A stretch of 64,000 bases of DNA. Origin: an uncultured Bacteroidales bacterium. GTDB taxonomy: Bacteria > Bacteroidota > Bacteroidia > Bacteroidales > UBA932. The stretch spans positions 310,001 through 374,000 of the forward strand of contig CALVDE010000001.1 of assembly GCA_944326265.1 (NCBI GenBank), read 5' to 3'. Positions 10,754 through 18,096 of this stretch are shown here, piece by piece. The first letter of the stretch is position 1, and every line of letters begins with the position of its first letter. The notes beneath the pieces were generated by a model. That model made no database searches, was not told where the DNA came from, and was given only the letters and a program-made list of their open reading frames with translations. The position numbers and the translations under genes are program-made.

Positions 10754-11698
10754 ATGCTGAGAATCGGCCTTGATGCCATGGGCGGAGATTTCGCCCCGGC
10801 CAATGAGGTTTCCGGAGCGCTGGAGGCGCTGAACAGGAGCGGAGGCGGTTTTCAGATATATCTCTTCGGAGACGAGAAGGCTATTGCCGGAGCCTGTGAC
10901 CGTATAGGTTGCAGCTCCGGTAATTTTGTTATAGTGCATTGTCCTGAGCGGATATCTTTCTCGGATCATCCAGTGATGTCGGTGAGCAGGAAGTCCCGCT
11001 CATCCATGGTCCGTGGTTTTGAGATGCTTGCGTCAGGGGAGATAGATGCTTTTGCCGGAACAGGCAATACCGGGGCGATGATGACGGCCTGCTGTACCAA
11101 GCTGAGCCTGGTGCACGGAGTTCACCGTCCGTGTATTTCGGTGGAGCTTCCCGGGCTGTCAGAACAGAGGATCCTTCTGCTTGATGTGGGCTTCAATGCT
11201 GAGTGTAGGCCGGAACAGTACTGCCATTTTGCGTGGCTCGGAAGTGTCTATGCGCGTTCCGTCATGGGTGTGAGGGAACCGCGTGCTGCCCTGCTCAATA
11301 TAGGAGGGGAGAGCGGAAAGGGGCATATAATCGCCCGCGAGGCCTGGCGCCTGATGTCGGATACGCAGGACTACCGCTTCGTCGGCAACATAGAGCCTGA
11401 TACGCTGTTCACCACTGACCGCACCGATGTGGTGGTCACCGACGGCTTTACCGGCAACATTTTCCTCAAGCAGGCCGAGGGCTTCTATGAGATAGCTGCT
11501 GCACGCGGCATTCACGACCCGTACATCGACCGCTTCAACTACGAAGAATATGGCGGAACTCCGGTTCTCGGTGTCTCTTCTACGGTGATTATAGGGCATG
11601 GCCGTTCCACTCCCAGAGCCATAGCCAATATGATTCTTAAGGCGGAAAATGTATTAAATTGTGGATTAATCGAAAATTTTAATATATTTGCACGCTAA
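10754..11698 (+). CDS. plsX: Phosphate acyltransferase PlsX
   Basis: 314 residues. It makes acyl-phosphate from acyl-ACP at the membrane surface, the first step of phospholipid synthesis with PlsY. Family signatures: RIGLDAMGGDFAP at the N-terminus, GTGNTGAMM, LLDVGFNAECRP, LLNIGGESGKG and VTDGFTGNIFLKQAEG. fabH commonly follows plsX in this phylum. Here a tRNA and the prophage follow instead. Confidence 0.95.
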   Translation: MLRIGLDAMGGDFAPANEVSGALEALNRSGGGFQIYLFGDEKAIAGACDRIGCSSGNFVIVHCPERISFSDHPVMSVSRKSRSSMVRGFEMLASGEIDAFAGTGNTGAMMTACCTKLSLVHGVHRPCISVELPGLSEQRILLLDVGFNAECRPEQYCHFAWLGSVYARSVMGVREPRAALLNIGGESGKGHIIAREAWRLMSDTQDYRFVGNIEPDTLFTTDRTDVVVTDGFTGNIFLKQAEGFYEIAAARGIHDPYIDRFNYEEYGGTPVLGVSSTVIIGHGRSTPRAIANMILKAENVLNCGLIENFNIFAR

Positions 11699-11709
11699 AA
11701 ATTTGAAAC

Positions 11710-11781
11710 GGCCCCATAGTTCAAGGGATAGAATGGAAGTTTCCTAAACTTTAGATACAGGTTCGAGTCCTGTTGGGGCTA
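11710..11781 (+). tRNA. tRNA-Arg(CCT), probable phage attachment gene
   Basis: Acceptor GGCCCCA/TGGGGCT (first pair G-U), D stem GTTC/GAAT, anticodon stem GAAGT/ACTTT with loop TTCCTAA (anticodon CCT), T arm ACAGG/CCTGT with loop TTCGAGT, discriminator A. A tyrosine integrase begins 200 bp downstream reading away from it, so the 3' half of this gene is the likely attB. The matching attR would be past the window end. Confidence 0.9.
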
Positions 11782-11790
11782 CTTTCTTGG

Positions 11791-11823
11791 AGCTGCTGGT
11801 ATCTGCCAGCGGCTTTTTTATTG
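11791..11823 (+). terminator. Rho-independent terminator after tRNA-Arg(CCT)
   Basis: AGCTGCTGG (11791-11799) pairs with CCAGCGGCT (11806-11814) around a 6-nt loop, with one G-U pair, followed by TTTTTATT. It ends the plsX/tRNA transcript just before the phage DNA. Confidence 0.8.
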
Positions 11824-11915
11824 TAATACAGGCATATCTATGTATGTCAGGTGGATATGACATTTTGTAATGGCCTGGCGAATAGTATTGCATCATATCC
11901 GATTTTTGCTCATGC

Positions 11916-11979
11916 TTTCACACTTACCGCAAAAATGCCCTATATTTGTCGTAAAATGTTCTACAATAGTTCTACAATA
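11916..11979 (+). promoter_or_regulatory. Integrase promoter and 11-bp tandem repeat
   Basis: TTTC (11916-11919) and TATATTTG (11941-11948), 21 bp apart, form a near-consensus promoter. Between it and the ATG at 11981 is a perfect tandem duplication of GTTCTACAATA (11958-11968 and 11969-11979). Placed over the 5' leader, it could be an integrase or excisionase arm site or an autoregulatory operator. Confidence 0.55.
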
Positions 11980-11980
11980 A

Positions 11981-13231
11981 ATGGCTACATTCAAAGCAGA
12001 GGTTTATGCTCATCAGAAACGGGAGGACGGGACTTATAACATTAAGATCCGCGTTACTCACAACAGACGCAAGAAATACCTTTCAACGGCCTGGTATGCG
12101 ACAAAGGATGACCTGACTAGATCTCTGAAACTGAAAAATCAGAAGTACATTGATCTGACGGATCAGCTCATCAAAAAGTACAGGAATGTGTGTGACAGGC
12201 TCGGAGAGAGAATCAAGTCTATGACGGTGGATGAGGTTGTTGACGCACTGCTTTCTGACAACGGGGACCGTTTTGATCTTGATATTGTGAAATACGCAAG
12301 GGATTATGTGGATGAACTGAGAGCCGCCGGGCATACAGGGAATGCAAGGGCCTATGAGATTGCCGTTAACAATCTTGTAAAGTATGTGGGGCGCGAAAGT
12401 ATCAGCGTTCATGAGCTGACATCAAATTTCATATCCGGGTGGATTAAGTGGATCTCAGAACAGCCAGGACCCGGCAATAGGAAGCGTGGGTGCCGGGCTC
12501 AGTCCTTGTATCCGGCTCAGCTGAGGGCTGTGCTCAACCGGGCGAAGTCTCAGTACAATGATGAGGATCTTGGCATTATCCGCATTCCAAATTCCCCTTT
12601 CAAGAAAATACGGCTTCCAAAGGTGCCAGTGACGAGAAAAAGAGCACTTTCAGCCGGACAAATAAGGAAAATGGCGGCACTGCCGTATGTGTCCTCAAAT
12701 CAGCATGGACAGAACAGGTTCAATATGGCAAAGGATGTGTTTCTGCTTAGTTTTATGCTGGTCGGGATGAATGCCGCAGATATATTCAGCTGTACGGACT
12801 GCAAAGACGGAAGAATCACATATAGGAGGACAAAGACAAGGAACAGGAGAGCTGACGGAGCGGAGATTTCAGTCAAAATAGAGCCGGAGGCTGTTGACCT
12901 GGTGAATAAGTACAGGGATCCATCCGGGGAAAGGGTGTTCTGCTTCTATCACTGGTACAGTGATGTCAATACTTTCAGCTGTGCTCTCAATGCCGGATTG
13001 AAGAAAATAGGTGCTGCTATCGGTGTAGAGGATCTTGAATTTTATGCCGCACGGCACTCCTGGGCTACGATTGCCAACAACGATGCTGGGGTTGACAAAT
13101 ACACAGTCCACACTTGCCTTAATCATGTCGATGATAGGATGAGGGTGACTGACATATACATCAAGCGGTCCTGGGATGAGATAGACAGGGCAAACAGAAA
13201 GGTGCAGAACTTCGTCTTTGGACAAAGATAA
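11981..13231 (+). CDS. int: Tyrosine recombinase (phage integrase)
   Basis: 416 residues. An N-terminal Arm-type domain (ATFKAEVYAHQKREDGTYNI) is followed by a SAM-like core-binding domain (about 100-200) and a catalytic domain. Recognisable active-site parts are Lys in TYRRTKTR, the Arg-His of AARHSWATI and the nucleophile Tyr in VTDIYIK. The position where the first catalytic Arg is expected reads LVGMNAADI, with Val before Gly-Met, so the canonical Arg I is not evident. From memory this variant recurs in Bacteroides phage integrases. It catalyses integration at tRNA-Arg. Confidence 0.9.
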   Translation: MATFKAEVYAHQKREDGTYNIKIRVTHNRRKKYLSTAWYATKDDLTRSLKLKNQKYIDLTDQLIKKYRNVCDRLGERIKSMTVDEVVDALLSDNGDRFDLDIVKYARDYVDELRAAGHTGNARAYEIAVNNLVKYVGRESISVHELTSNFISGWIKWISEQPGPGNRKRGCRAQSLYPAQLRAVLNRAKSQYNDEDLGIIRIPNSPFKKIRLPKVPVTRKRALSAGQIRKMAALPYVSSNQHGQNRFNMAKDVFLLSFMLVGMNAADIFSCTDCKDGRITYRRTKTRNRRADGAEISVKIEPEAVDLVNKYRDPSGERVFCFYHWYSDVNTFSCALNAGLKKIGAAIGVEDLEFYAARHSWATIANNDAGVDKYTVHTCLNHVDDRMRVTDIYIKRSWDEIDRANRKVQNFVFGQR

Positions 13232-13239
13232 AAGGGCGG

Positions 13240-13422
13240 CTAAATGCCGTCCTTGCATTCTAAAAGATCCTCAATCACTTGCCCGATTGGCTTTTTTAAA
13301 TCCTCGGACATGCCATTAAGGACTTTCATTGCCCTGGGCGTGATGTATGCCGTCAGCTTAACCCGTTCATTCGACACCGGGCCTTGTCCCTCCGTTAGCC
13401 ATTTTTTATTTTGTTTAGGCAT
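13240..13422 (-). CDS. Small ribbon-helix-helix-like protein
   Basis: 60 residues. VKLTAYITPRAMKVLNGMSEDLKKPIGQVIEDLLE has the strand-helix-helix pattern of CopG/Arc-type DNA-binding proteins (quoted here only as pattern description: KLTAYITP, then KPIGQVIEDLL). The C-terminus abuts the int stop on the other strand. It is the last gene of the leftward lysogeny cluster and is possibly a regulator of integration or excision. Confidence 0.55.
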   Translation of the reverse strand: MPKQNKKWLTEGQGPVSNERVKLTAYITPRAMKVLNGMSEDLKKPIGQVIEDLLECKDGI

Positions 13423-13442
13423 ACAACTATAGTGTGGGTGGG

Positions 13443-14033
13443 TTAGAATTTTATTCCCAGTTTTATTGATATTGATTTTGAAAGCTCGGAACGTGTTTCA
13501 ATATCCCAATTGTCATCAAGTGCGCCTACGTTTCTCATATAGGAGTATTCATGATGCTGTAATTTGAATCCGAAAGCTGCATATAGAGCTGTCTTTTCAA
13601 ATTTGAAGTCAATACCCAAAGCAGGTTCAATCATTAATCCGGGGGCATCCTTGGCGTATTGCATTGCATCAAATGTATATCCAATATTGAAATGCAAGAA
13701 TGGAGATATTCTGCTCTTAGTGAGGTTTGCTTTTAAATTTGCATATATCGGGATCAGCACTGCGTCATTTCTTAGCTCTTTAGTTGTGCCGTCCTTAATT
13801 TCAATAAGGGTCAGGGCGTTTGAATATCCAACTCCAACTCCGGCTCCGATGAAAAAGTAATCATTGAACCTGTAGCCGTTAATCATACTTGCGCCAAAAG
13901 ATGTGTTTGTGTACTCTCCTACTCCAATTGAAGTGCCTATTTCAATTCTTTTCTCATAGCCTTTCTGGGCATAAGCACCTATATTGGCCAGTACGAAGAT
14001 GAATAAAGTGATTAAAGTTCTTTTCATTTTCAT
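13443..14033 (-). CDS. Outer-membrane beta-barrel protein, probable lysogenic conversion gene
   Basis: 196 residues with a signal peptide (TLITLFIFVLANIGAYA, cleavage near AYA-QK). Alternating amphipathic strands with many Gly and aromatics follow, ending in ISIKLGIKF with the terminal Phe typical of outer-membrane barrels. It fits the porin-family/OmpW-like small barrel class. It lies among repressor-cluster genes and is transcribed with them, so it is probably expressed in the lysogen and alters the host surface. The receptor or transport role is unknown. Confidence 0.72.
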   Translation of the reverse strand: MKMKRTLITLFIFVLANIGAYAQKGYEKRIEIGTSIGVGEYTNTSFGASMINGYRFNDYFFIGAGVGVGYSNALTLIEIKDGTTKELRNDAVLIPIYANLKANLTKSRISPFLHFNIGYTFDAMQYAKDAPGLMIEPALGIDFKFEKTALYAAFGFKLQHHEYSYMRNVGALDDNWDIETRSELSKSISIKLGIKF

Positions 14034-14297
14034 TTATTTTTCCTGGTTTTCAAACATTCTTCCGAACCCTGTAAGCAGCCATTTCGCATTTACTCCGTAT
14101 TCCCTTACCATCGGCTGGAGCCATGATACCTGGAACCATCCGCGATCAAGGTCTTTGCGCTGGGCGATGAAATTCCGTCTGTCAATGTTGTTAAGGCGGC
14201 AGTATGTGTTTACTCCACGGATGATTTTCATTGCTATTATGGCATCCAGGGCACTGTAGAAACGCTCCATTATCTGCTTGCTCTCGGTTGTATTCAT
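14034..14297 (-). CDS. HTH-type phage regulator-like protein
   Basis: 87 residues. The pattern NNIDRRNFIAQRKDLDRG...VREYGVNAKWLLTGFGRMF resembles the end of CI/Cro-type HTH domains, where WLLTGxGxMF follows the last helix. The first residues overlap the gene upstream by 4 bp (ATGA type). It is probably a DNA-binding lysogeny regulator. No peptidase or dimerisation domain is present. Confidence 0.55.
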   Translation of the reverse strand: MNTTESKQIMERFYSALDAIIAMKIIRGVNTYCRLNNIDRRNFIAQRKDLDRGWFQVSWLQPMVREYGVNAKWLLTGFGRMFENQEK

Positions 14298-14488
14298 GCT
14301 ATGCTGTATTTGAGGTAGTCAACATCCGATTTTAGCTCTTCAAGTATGGATGTGGGTTCTCCTGTTATCCGGGCTCTTATAATTGCATTTGAGAGGCGTT
14401 TTTGCAAATCTATGAGCCTTTCATCATCTGGCTTCTTGGTCAGGGCCTCTCTATAGAGGCCGATGACTTCTTTGTAATACTTCTCCAT
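14294..14488 (-). CDS. Small hypothetical protein in lysogeny cluster
   Basis: 64 residues, charged and probably all-helical (YYKEVIGLYREALTKKPDDE, then DLQKRLSNAIIRARI). No family recognised. It overlaps the HTH gene downstream by 4 bp and is co-directional with the repressor. Confidence 0.5.
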   Translation of the reverse strand: MEKYYKEVIGLYREALTKKPDDERLIDLQKRLSNAIIRARITGEPTSILEELKSDVDYLKYSIA

Positions 14489-14522
14489 AATCAGAACAAT
14501 CTTTCCTTGAATCCAAAAATAT

Positions 14523-14960
14523 TTATCCTACATCCGCACATGTTGCATTCTCTCTCCCCCGGACATTGCCCCTTTTCGCTATTTCCAGTTCCGCCTCCAG
14601 GTGTCCAATTTTCCTGTTTAGCCTCTGTATCTCCTGGTCTTTTTCTGTTATCATGCCGTATGGAGCTATAAGGCGGTCGTTCATCATCTGCACAATCTGT
14701 TTTGTGAACGCATCCGCACCAGCGATAAGGAATTGATCCGGGGTTGATTCCTTGATTATAGTATCTTCTGTTATATTTGTAATATAAGCGGAAATATCAC
14801 CATATTTTGACTGCAATATTTCAATCATGTTACTTGGGAGAGATCGTCTGCCGTTCTCGACAGCAGAAATAAAGGACTGAGCACACCCCAATAACTGGGT
14901 TATCTCAATTTGAGTGAGATTTTTGTCTGTTCTAAATCGCTTTAAATCAAAAGTTTCCAT
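14523..14960 (-). CDS. XRE-family phage repressor-like protein
   Basis: 145 residues starting METFDLKRFRTDKNLTQ. An ATG at 15089 would add 43 AT-rich-encoded residues not belonging to the fold. The HTH spans about 5-60 (LTQIEITQLLGCAQSFISAV, then ENGRRSLP). The C-terminal 35 residues form a heptad-like coiled coil (EKDQEIQRLNRKIGHLEAEL). No LexA-type protease is present. It is divergent from a Cro-like gene across a 150-bp control region, so it is the best candidate for the prophage repressor. Confidence 0.75.
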   Translation of the reverse strand: METFDLKRFRTDKNLTQIEITQLLGCAQSFISAVENGRRSLPSNMIEILQSKYGDISAYITNITEDTIIKESTPDQFLIAGADAFTKQIVQMMNDRLIAPYGMITEKDQEIQRLNRKIGHLEAELEIAKRGNVRGRENATCADVG

Positions 14961-14996
14961 AAAATATGTAAAAATATTATTAAAATATTTCAAATA

Positions 14997-15064
14997 TTTG
15001 ATTGTATAATCAAAATAAATGATTATATTTGCGGTGTGATTAGTTACATCACAGTGCAAATATA
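14997..15064. promoter_or_regulatory. Lysogeny switch: two face-to-face promoters and a dyad
   Basis: Rightward -7 TATATTTG is at 15024-15031 (TTTG at 14997-15000, 23 bp upstream, long). Leftward -7 TATATTTG is on the minus strand at 15064 to 15057. The two boxes point toward each other, so transcripts would overlap. Between them lies TGTGAT-TAGTTAC-ATCACA (15035-15053), a dyad covering both expected start sites. CAAATATTTG at 14991-15000 is a perfect palindrome. Confidence 0.55.
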
Positions 15065-15073
15065 AATAATAAA

Positions 15074-15090
15074 TGTGTTTGAACGACACA
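15074..15090. promoter_or_regulatory. 17-bp phage operator motif, copy 1 (immunity region)
   Basis: TGTGTTTGAACGACACA: TGTGT and ACACA arms with a 7-nt spacer. It lies 9 bp upstream of the leftward -7 box (minus strand 15064 to 15057), the same geometry as copies at 28966, 41028 and 60018. Confidence 0.6.
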
Positions 15091-15110
15091 TGGTAAATAA
15101 AAATTGAATT

Positions 15111-15335
15111 ATGGTAGATGCGAAAAAAACAAAATTCAGGCAGATATATGATGCCCTTCCTCCGAGAAGCGAGGTTGTTACACCGAAAACGGCTTTCGTC
15201 AGAGATATGGCAAAGCTTTGTAAGGTGTCGGAGAAGACGGTCAGGGGATGGATAGCAGGAGCCTACAAGCCTGATGCGCTGAGAATTTCCCTAATATCAA
15301 AGAAACTGGGAGTGCCGGAAAACGAATTATTCTAA
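15111..15335 (+). CDS. Cro-like HTH protein
   Basis: 74 residues. KTAFVRDMAKLCKVSEKTVRGWIAGAYKPDALRISLISKKLGVPENELF (described: helix, turn, KVSEKTVRGWIAG recognition helix, then a closing LGVPENELF) is a compact Cro/C1-type HTH. It is first of the rightward early operon and divergent from the XRE repressor, hence the likely Cro or early activator. Confidence 0.68.
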   Translation: MVDAKKTKFRQIYDALPPRSEVVTPKTAFVRDMAKLCKVSEKTVRGWIAGAYKPDALRISLISKKLGVPENELF

Positions 15336-15352
15336 CAAAAGCAACATTTTAT

Positions 15353-15553
15353 ATGACAAGGATCGATTTTATTTTTCAACTTTCTTTCACCGCTCTTTTT
15401 GCGGTGCTGGGTCTGGGGGCCCTTATCGGGGCGATTTTCTTCAATGCTCCCTGGCAGTACGCTGTAGCGGCAGTTTCGCTGCTTATCTCTTTATTGCTGT
15501 TTACGGACAACACCTATGGTGAGAGTCTGTATGGTTATCTGAAAAAGAAGTAG
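15353..15553 (+). CDS. Small membrane protein, two TM helices
   Basis: 66 residues with two hydrophobic segments (LSFTALFAVLGLGALIGAIFF and YAVAAVSLLISLLLF) and a short basic C-terminus. It sits between the Cro-like gene and the early operon. No family recognised. Small membrane proteins at this place can act in superinfection exclusion, but nothing in the sequence shows that. Confidence 0.55.
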   Translation: MTRIDFIFQLSFTALFAVLGLGALIGAIFFNAPWQYAVAAVSLLISLLLFTDNTYGESLYGYLKKK

Positions 15554-15555
15554 CC

Positions 15556-15837
15556 ATGATACAGCTGGAATTAGGCGAGTTGAAGACCCTCTGCATGGAG
15601 ATGGCCAGTCTTGGAGCTGCTAATTATGTCAAGATGATGAAGCCAGCGGCAGATCTGATGTCGCAGCGTGAGGCTTACAAACTCTATCAGGAGTGCCGTG
15701 TCAAGAAGTGGGTCAGGCAGGGCGTTGTTTCAGCGGTGCATAGCGGTGCCGCTGTTAATTCTAAGAAGCTTTATTCCAGGGCGGAGCTCATGGCTGCTGA
15801 TAAAATGGAAAAAATTAACTCATTAATCAACAAGTAG
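15556..15837 (+). CDS. Winged-helix-like early protein
   Basis: 93 residues. SQREAYKLYQECRVKKWVRQGVV, then SGAAVNSKKLYSRAELMAA resembles the MerR-like/excisionase winged-helix pattern (a helix with RVKKWVRQG, then a short wing ending in YSRAEL). The TAG stop directly abuts the ATG of the ATPase gene. Possibly an excisionase or DNA-binding early protein. Confidence 0.5.
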   Translation: MIQLELGELKTLCMEMASLGAANYVKMMKPAADLMSQREAYKLYQECRVKKWVRQGVVSAVHSGAAVNSKKLYSRAELMAADKMEKINSLINK

Positions 15838-17799
15838 ATGAAGAAAATTACATTAAAGAGTTTAGCCCTTGTGAATTTCAAGGGCATAAGGGACCTGACG
15901 CTGGATTTAGGTACTTCCGAGAGCTGGATTTATGGTGAAAACGGCACGGGTAAAACAACTATCTGCGATGCCTTTTCATGGCTCCTTTTCGGCAAGGACA
16001 GCAAGGGGCGTTCCGACAGCAATTTCAATATCAAGACCCTGGGACAGGATGGTAAGCCTATTCTGAAACTTGAACATTCCGTATCCGGGGTGCTTTCGGT
16101 AGACGGTAAGGACATAAAGCTACAGCGTTCTTATGTGGAAAAGTGGGTGAAGCCACGTGGTTCAGCCACCGAGACGCTGAAAAATCATCAGACGGAGTTC
16201 TATGTCAATGATGTGAAACTTGCAACAAAGCAGGAGTATGACGCTGAGGTTGCGTCCATTCTGACAGAGGATGTGTCGAGGATGATAACTAATCCATTCT
16301 ATTTTACATCACTGTCTCCTGATGTTCAGAAGACCATACTGCTTGACATGGCCGGAGATGTGACGGATGAAGATGTCGCTTCTCAGAAATCTGAGTATAG
16401 CGAACTTCTTGCGCAACTTTCCGGGAAGCCTCTCTCTCAGTTCGCTAAGGAGGTTGCTGCAAGGAAAAAGGCAATTAAGGATGAGCTCATTCTTATACCG
16501 AGCAATATAGATACGGCTATGAGGCTTATGCCGGAGGCGGAGGACTGGGCCGCGCTGGAATCGGAACTGGTAGAGAAGAGAAAGCGCAAGTCTGAGTTGG
16601 AGGCCAGTCTGGCGGACAAGTCTAATCTTATCAAGGAGGAGTATGACCGCAAGGCTGCAATTCAGACCTCTATAGGAGAAAGGAGAATGAGGCTTGCAAG
16701 GATGACTAATGAGATTCAGGCAAAGGCGGATAACGGACGTAGCGAGGCTTTTATGAAGCTAAGAAGTCTGGAAAACTCTCTGAAATTACAGGAGGATAGC
16801 CTGGCGCGGAAACGCAGTGATATGGCCGTTTTGGAACAACAGGCGGAGAAGATCAGGGCAAGTCTCGAAGTGTTGCGGAATGAGTTCAAGTGCATAAGTC
16901 AGGAGAGGCTGGTGTATCAGGAAGATGCTTTTGTTTGTCCGGCATGTCACAGGCAGCTGGATGCGGATGATATTGTTGCGAAACAGCAGGAAATGGAGGC
17001 GAATTTCAATCAGTCAAAGTCGCAGCGTCTTAATGAAAACAACGAAAAAGGCAAGAGAGAAAAAGCTGTGCTGGATGATGTGTTGCGGAAGCATGGCAGT
17101 TTAAAGGCTGACGTGGCTGCTTTGGAAGTCCTGGTGGATAACATTAAGGCAGATATAGACAGGCGGAGGTCGGATATGCCGCAGGCTGTTGATGTCTCTG
17201 CTTTGCTTGAATCTGACGCTGATTGCATAGCTCTCCGCAATGAGATCGCAGATCTGGAGAATCAGCTTACTGTCGATGCGAAACCAGTAGATGTGTCGGC
17301 ACTTAAGGACGGCATAAAGGTACTTGATGATGCTATATCAGAGCTTATCAAGAGGCTGTCCAAGCGAGATGTTATCCAGAGGGCGGAGAATGAGATTAAG
17401 AGGTTGGAAGAGAGGCGTGTCAGTTGCAATCAGGCGTTGGCTGATTTGGAAAAAACAGAGTTTGTCATGCTGGATTTTCAGAAGTCCAAGGACAATGAGC
17501 TGATGAAGCGGATCAACGGCATGTTTCAGCTGGTTACATTCTCATTTATAAATGAACAGCTTAATGGAGGGGAGAAACTGACATGTGTATGTATGATTGA
17601 TGGAGTGCCATTTCCTGATCTTAATGATGCGAAGAAACTTAACGCAGGATTGGACATCATCAATGCTGTATGTCGTGCAAAGGGTGTTTCTGCACCGATA
17701 TTTATTGACAACAGGGAGCGTGTCAATGAGATTATTCCCACTATCTCACAGATTATCAATCTGGTCGTTAGCCATGACAAAGAATTAACCATTAAATAA
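15838..17799 (+). CDS. SbcC/Rad50-like AAA ATPase
   Basis: 653 residues. The N-terminal ABC-type ATPase half has Walker A GENGTGKTT (about 35-43). Long coiled coils (about 215-350 and 385-560) flank a zinc-hook-like CPACHRQL (about 362-369). The C-terminal part contains LNAGLDIINAVCRAKGVSAP and PIFIDNRERVNE, which fits Walker B/D-loop positions. It is shorter than SbcC. Together with RecT and the MBL protein downstream it probably acts in phage recombination or DNA-end processing. Confidence 0.8.
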   Translation: MKKITLKSLALVNFKGIRDLTLDLGTSESWIYGENGTGKTTICDAFSWLLFGKDSKGRSDSNFNIKTLGQDGKPILKLEHSVSGVLSVDGKDIKLQRSYVEKWVKPRGSATETLKNHQTEFYVNDVKLATKQEYDAEVASILTEDVSRMITNPFYFTSLSPDVQKTILLDMAGDVTDEDVASQKSEYSELLAQLSGKPLSQFAKEVAARKKAIKDELILIPSNIDTAMRLMPEAEDWAALESELVEKRKRKSELEASLADKSNLIKEEYDRKAAIQTSIGERRMRLARMTNEIQAKADNGRSEAFMKLRSLENSLKLQEDSLARKRSDMAVLEQQAEKIRASLEVLRNEFKCISQERLVYQEDAFVCPACHRQLDADDIVAKQQEMEANFNQSKSQRLNENNEKGKREKAVLDDVLRKHGSLKADVAALEVLVDNIKADIDRRRSDMPQAVDVSALLESDADCIALRNEIADLENQLTVDAKPVDVSALKDGIKVLDDAISELIKRLSKRDVIQRAENEIKRLEERRVSCNQALADLEKTEFVMLDFQKSKDNELMKRINGMFQLVTFSFINEQLNGGEKLTCVCMIDGVPFPDLNDAKKLNAGLDIINAVCRAKGVSAPIFIDNRERVNEIIPTISQIINLVVSHDKELTIK

Positions 17800-17805
17800 T
17801 CAATT

Positions 17806-18096
17806 ATGAACGAATGCTGTATGACGGACTTTCAAAAGAAAGTATCTGAGTTTATTTCTTCGGCTGCTGAGCAAGTGGCTAAAGATAACAACAACAAACG
17901 GGCAATTATAGTAATTGCGGTAGAGGAAAGCGAAAAAGGTGACGATGCGAGCACACAAGTTCTTGCCGTTGGCACGGAAGAAAAGTTAGTGTATGCGATT
18001 CACCAGTTTGCAACGAGAAGCGAATCAAGCGGTTTGTTTAATCGTGCTATGAAGTTTATAAATCTTATGACATTATCTAAAATATTCGGGAAATGA
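17806..18096 (+). CDS. Hypothetical early phage protein
   Basis: 96 residues. The centre (NKRAIIVIAVEESEKGDDAS, then TQVLAVGTEEKLVYAIHQF) looks like a small alpha/beta domain. No family recognised. The stop overlaps the recT start by 4 bp (ATGA), so it is in the recombination operon. Confidence 0.5.
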   Translation: MNECCMTDFQKKVSEFISSAAEQVAKDNNNKRAIIVIAVEESEKGDDASTQVLAVGTEEKLVYAIHQFATRSESSGLFNRAMKFINLMTLSKIFGK

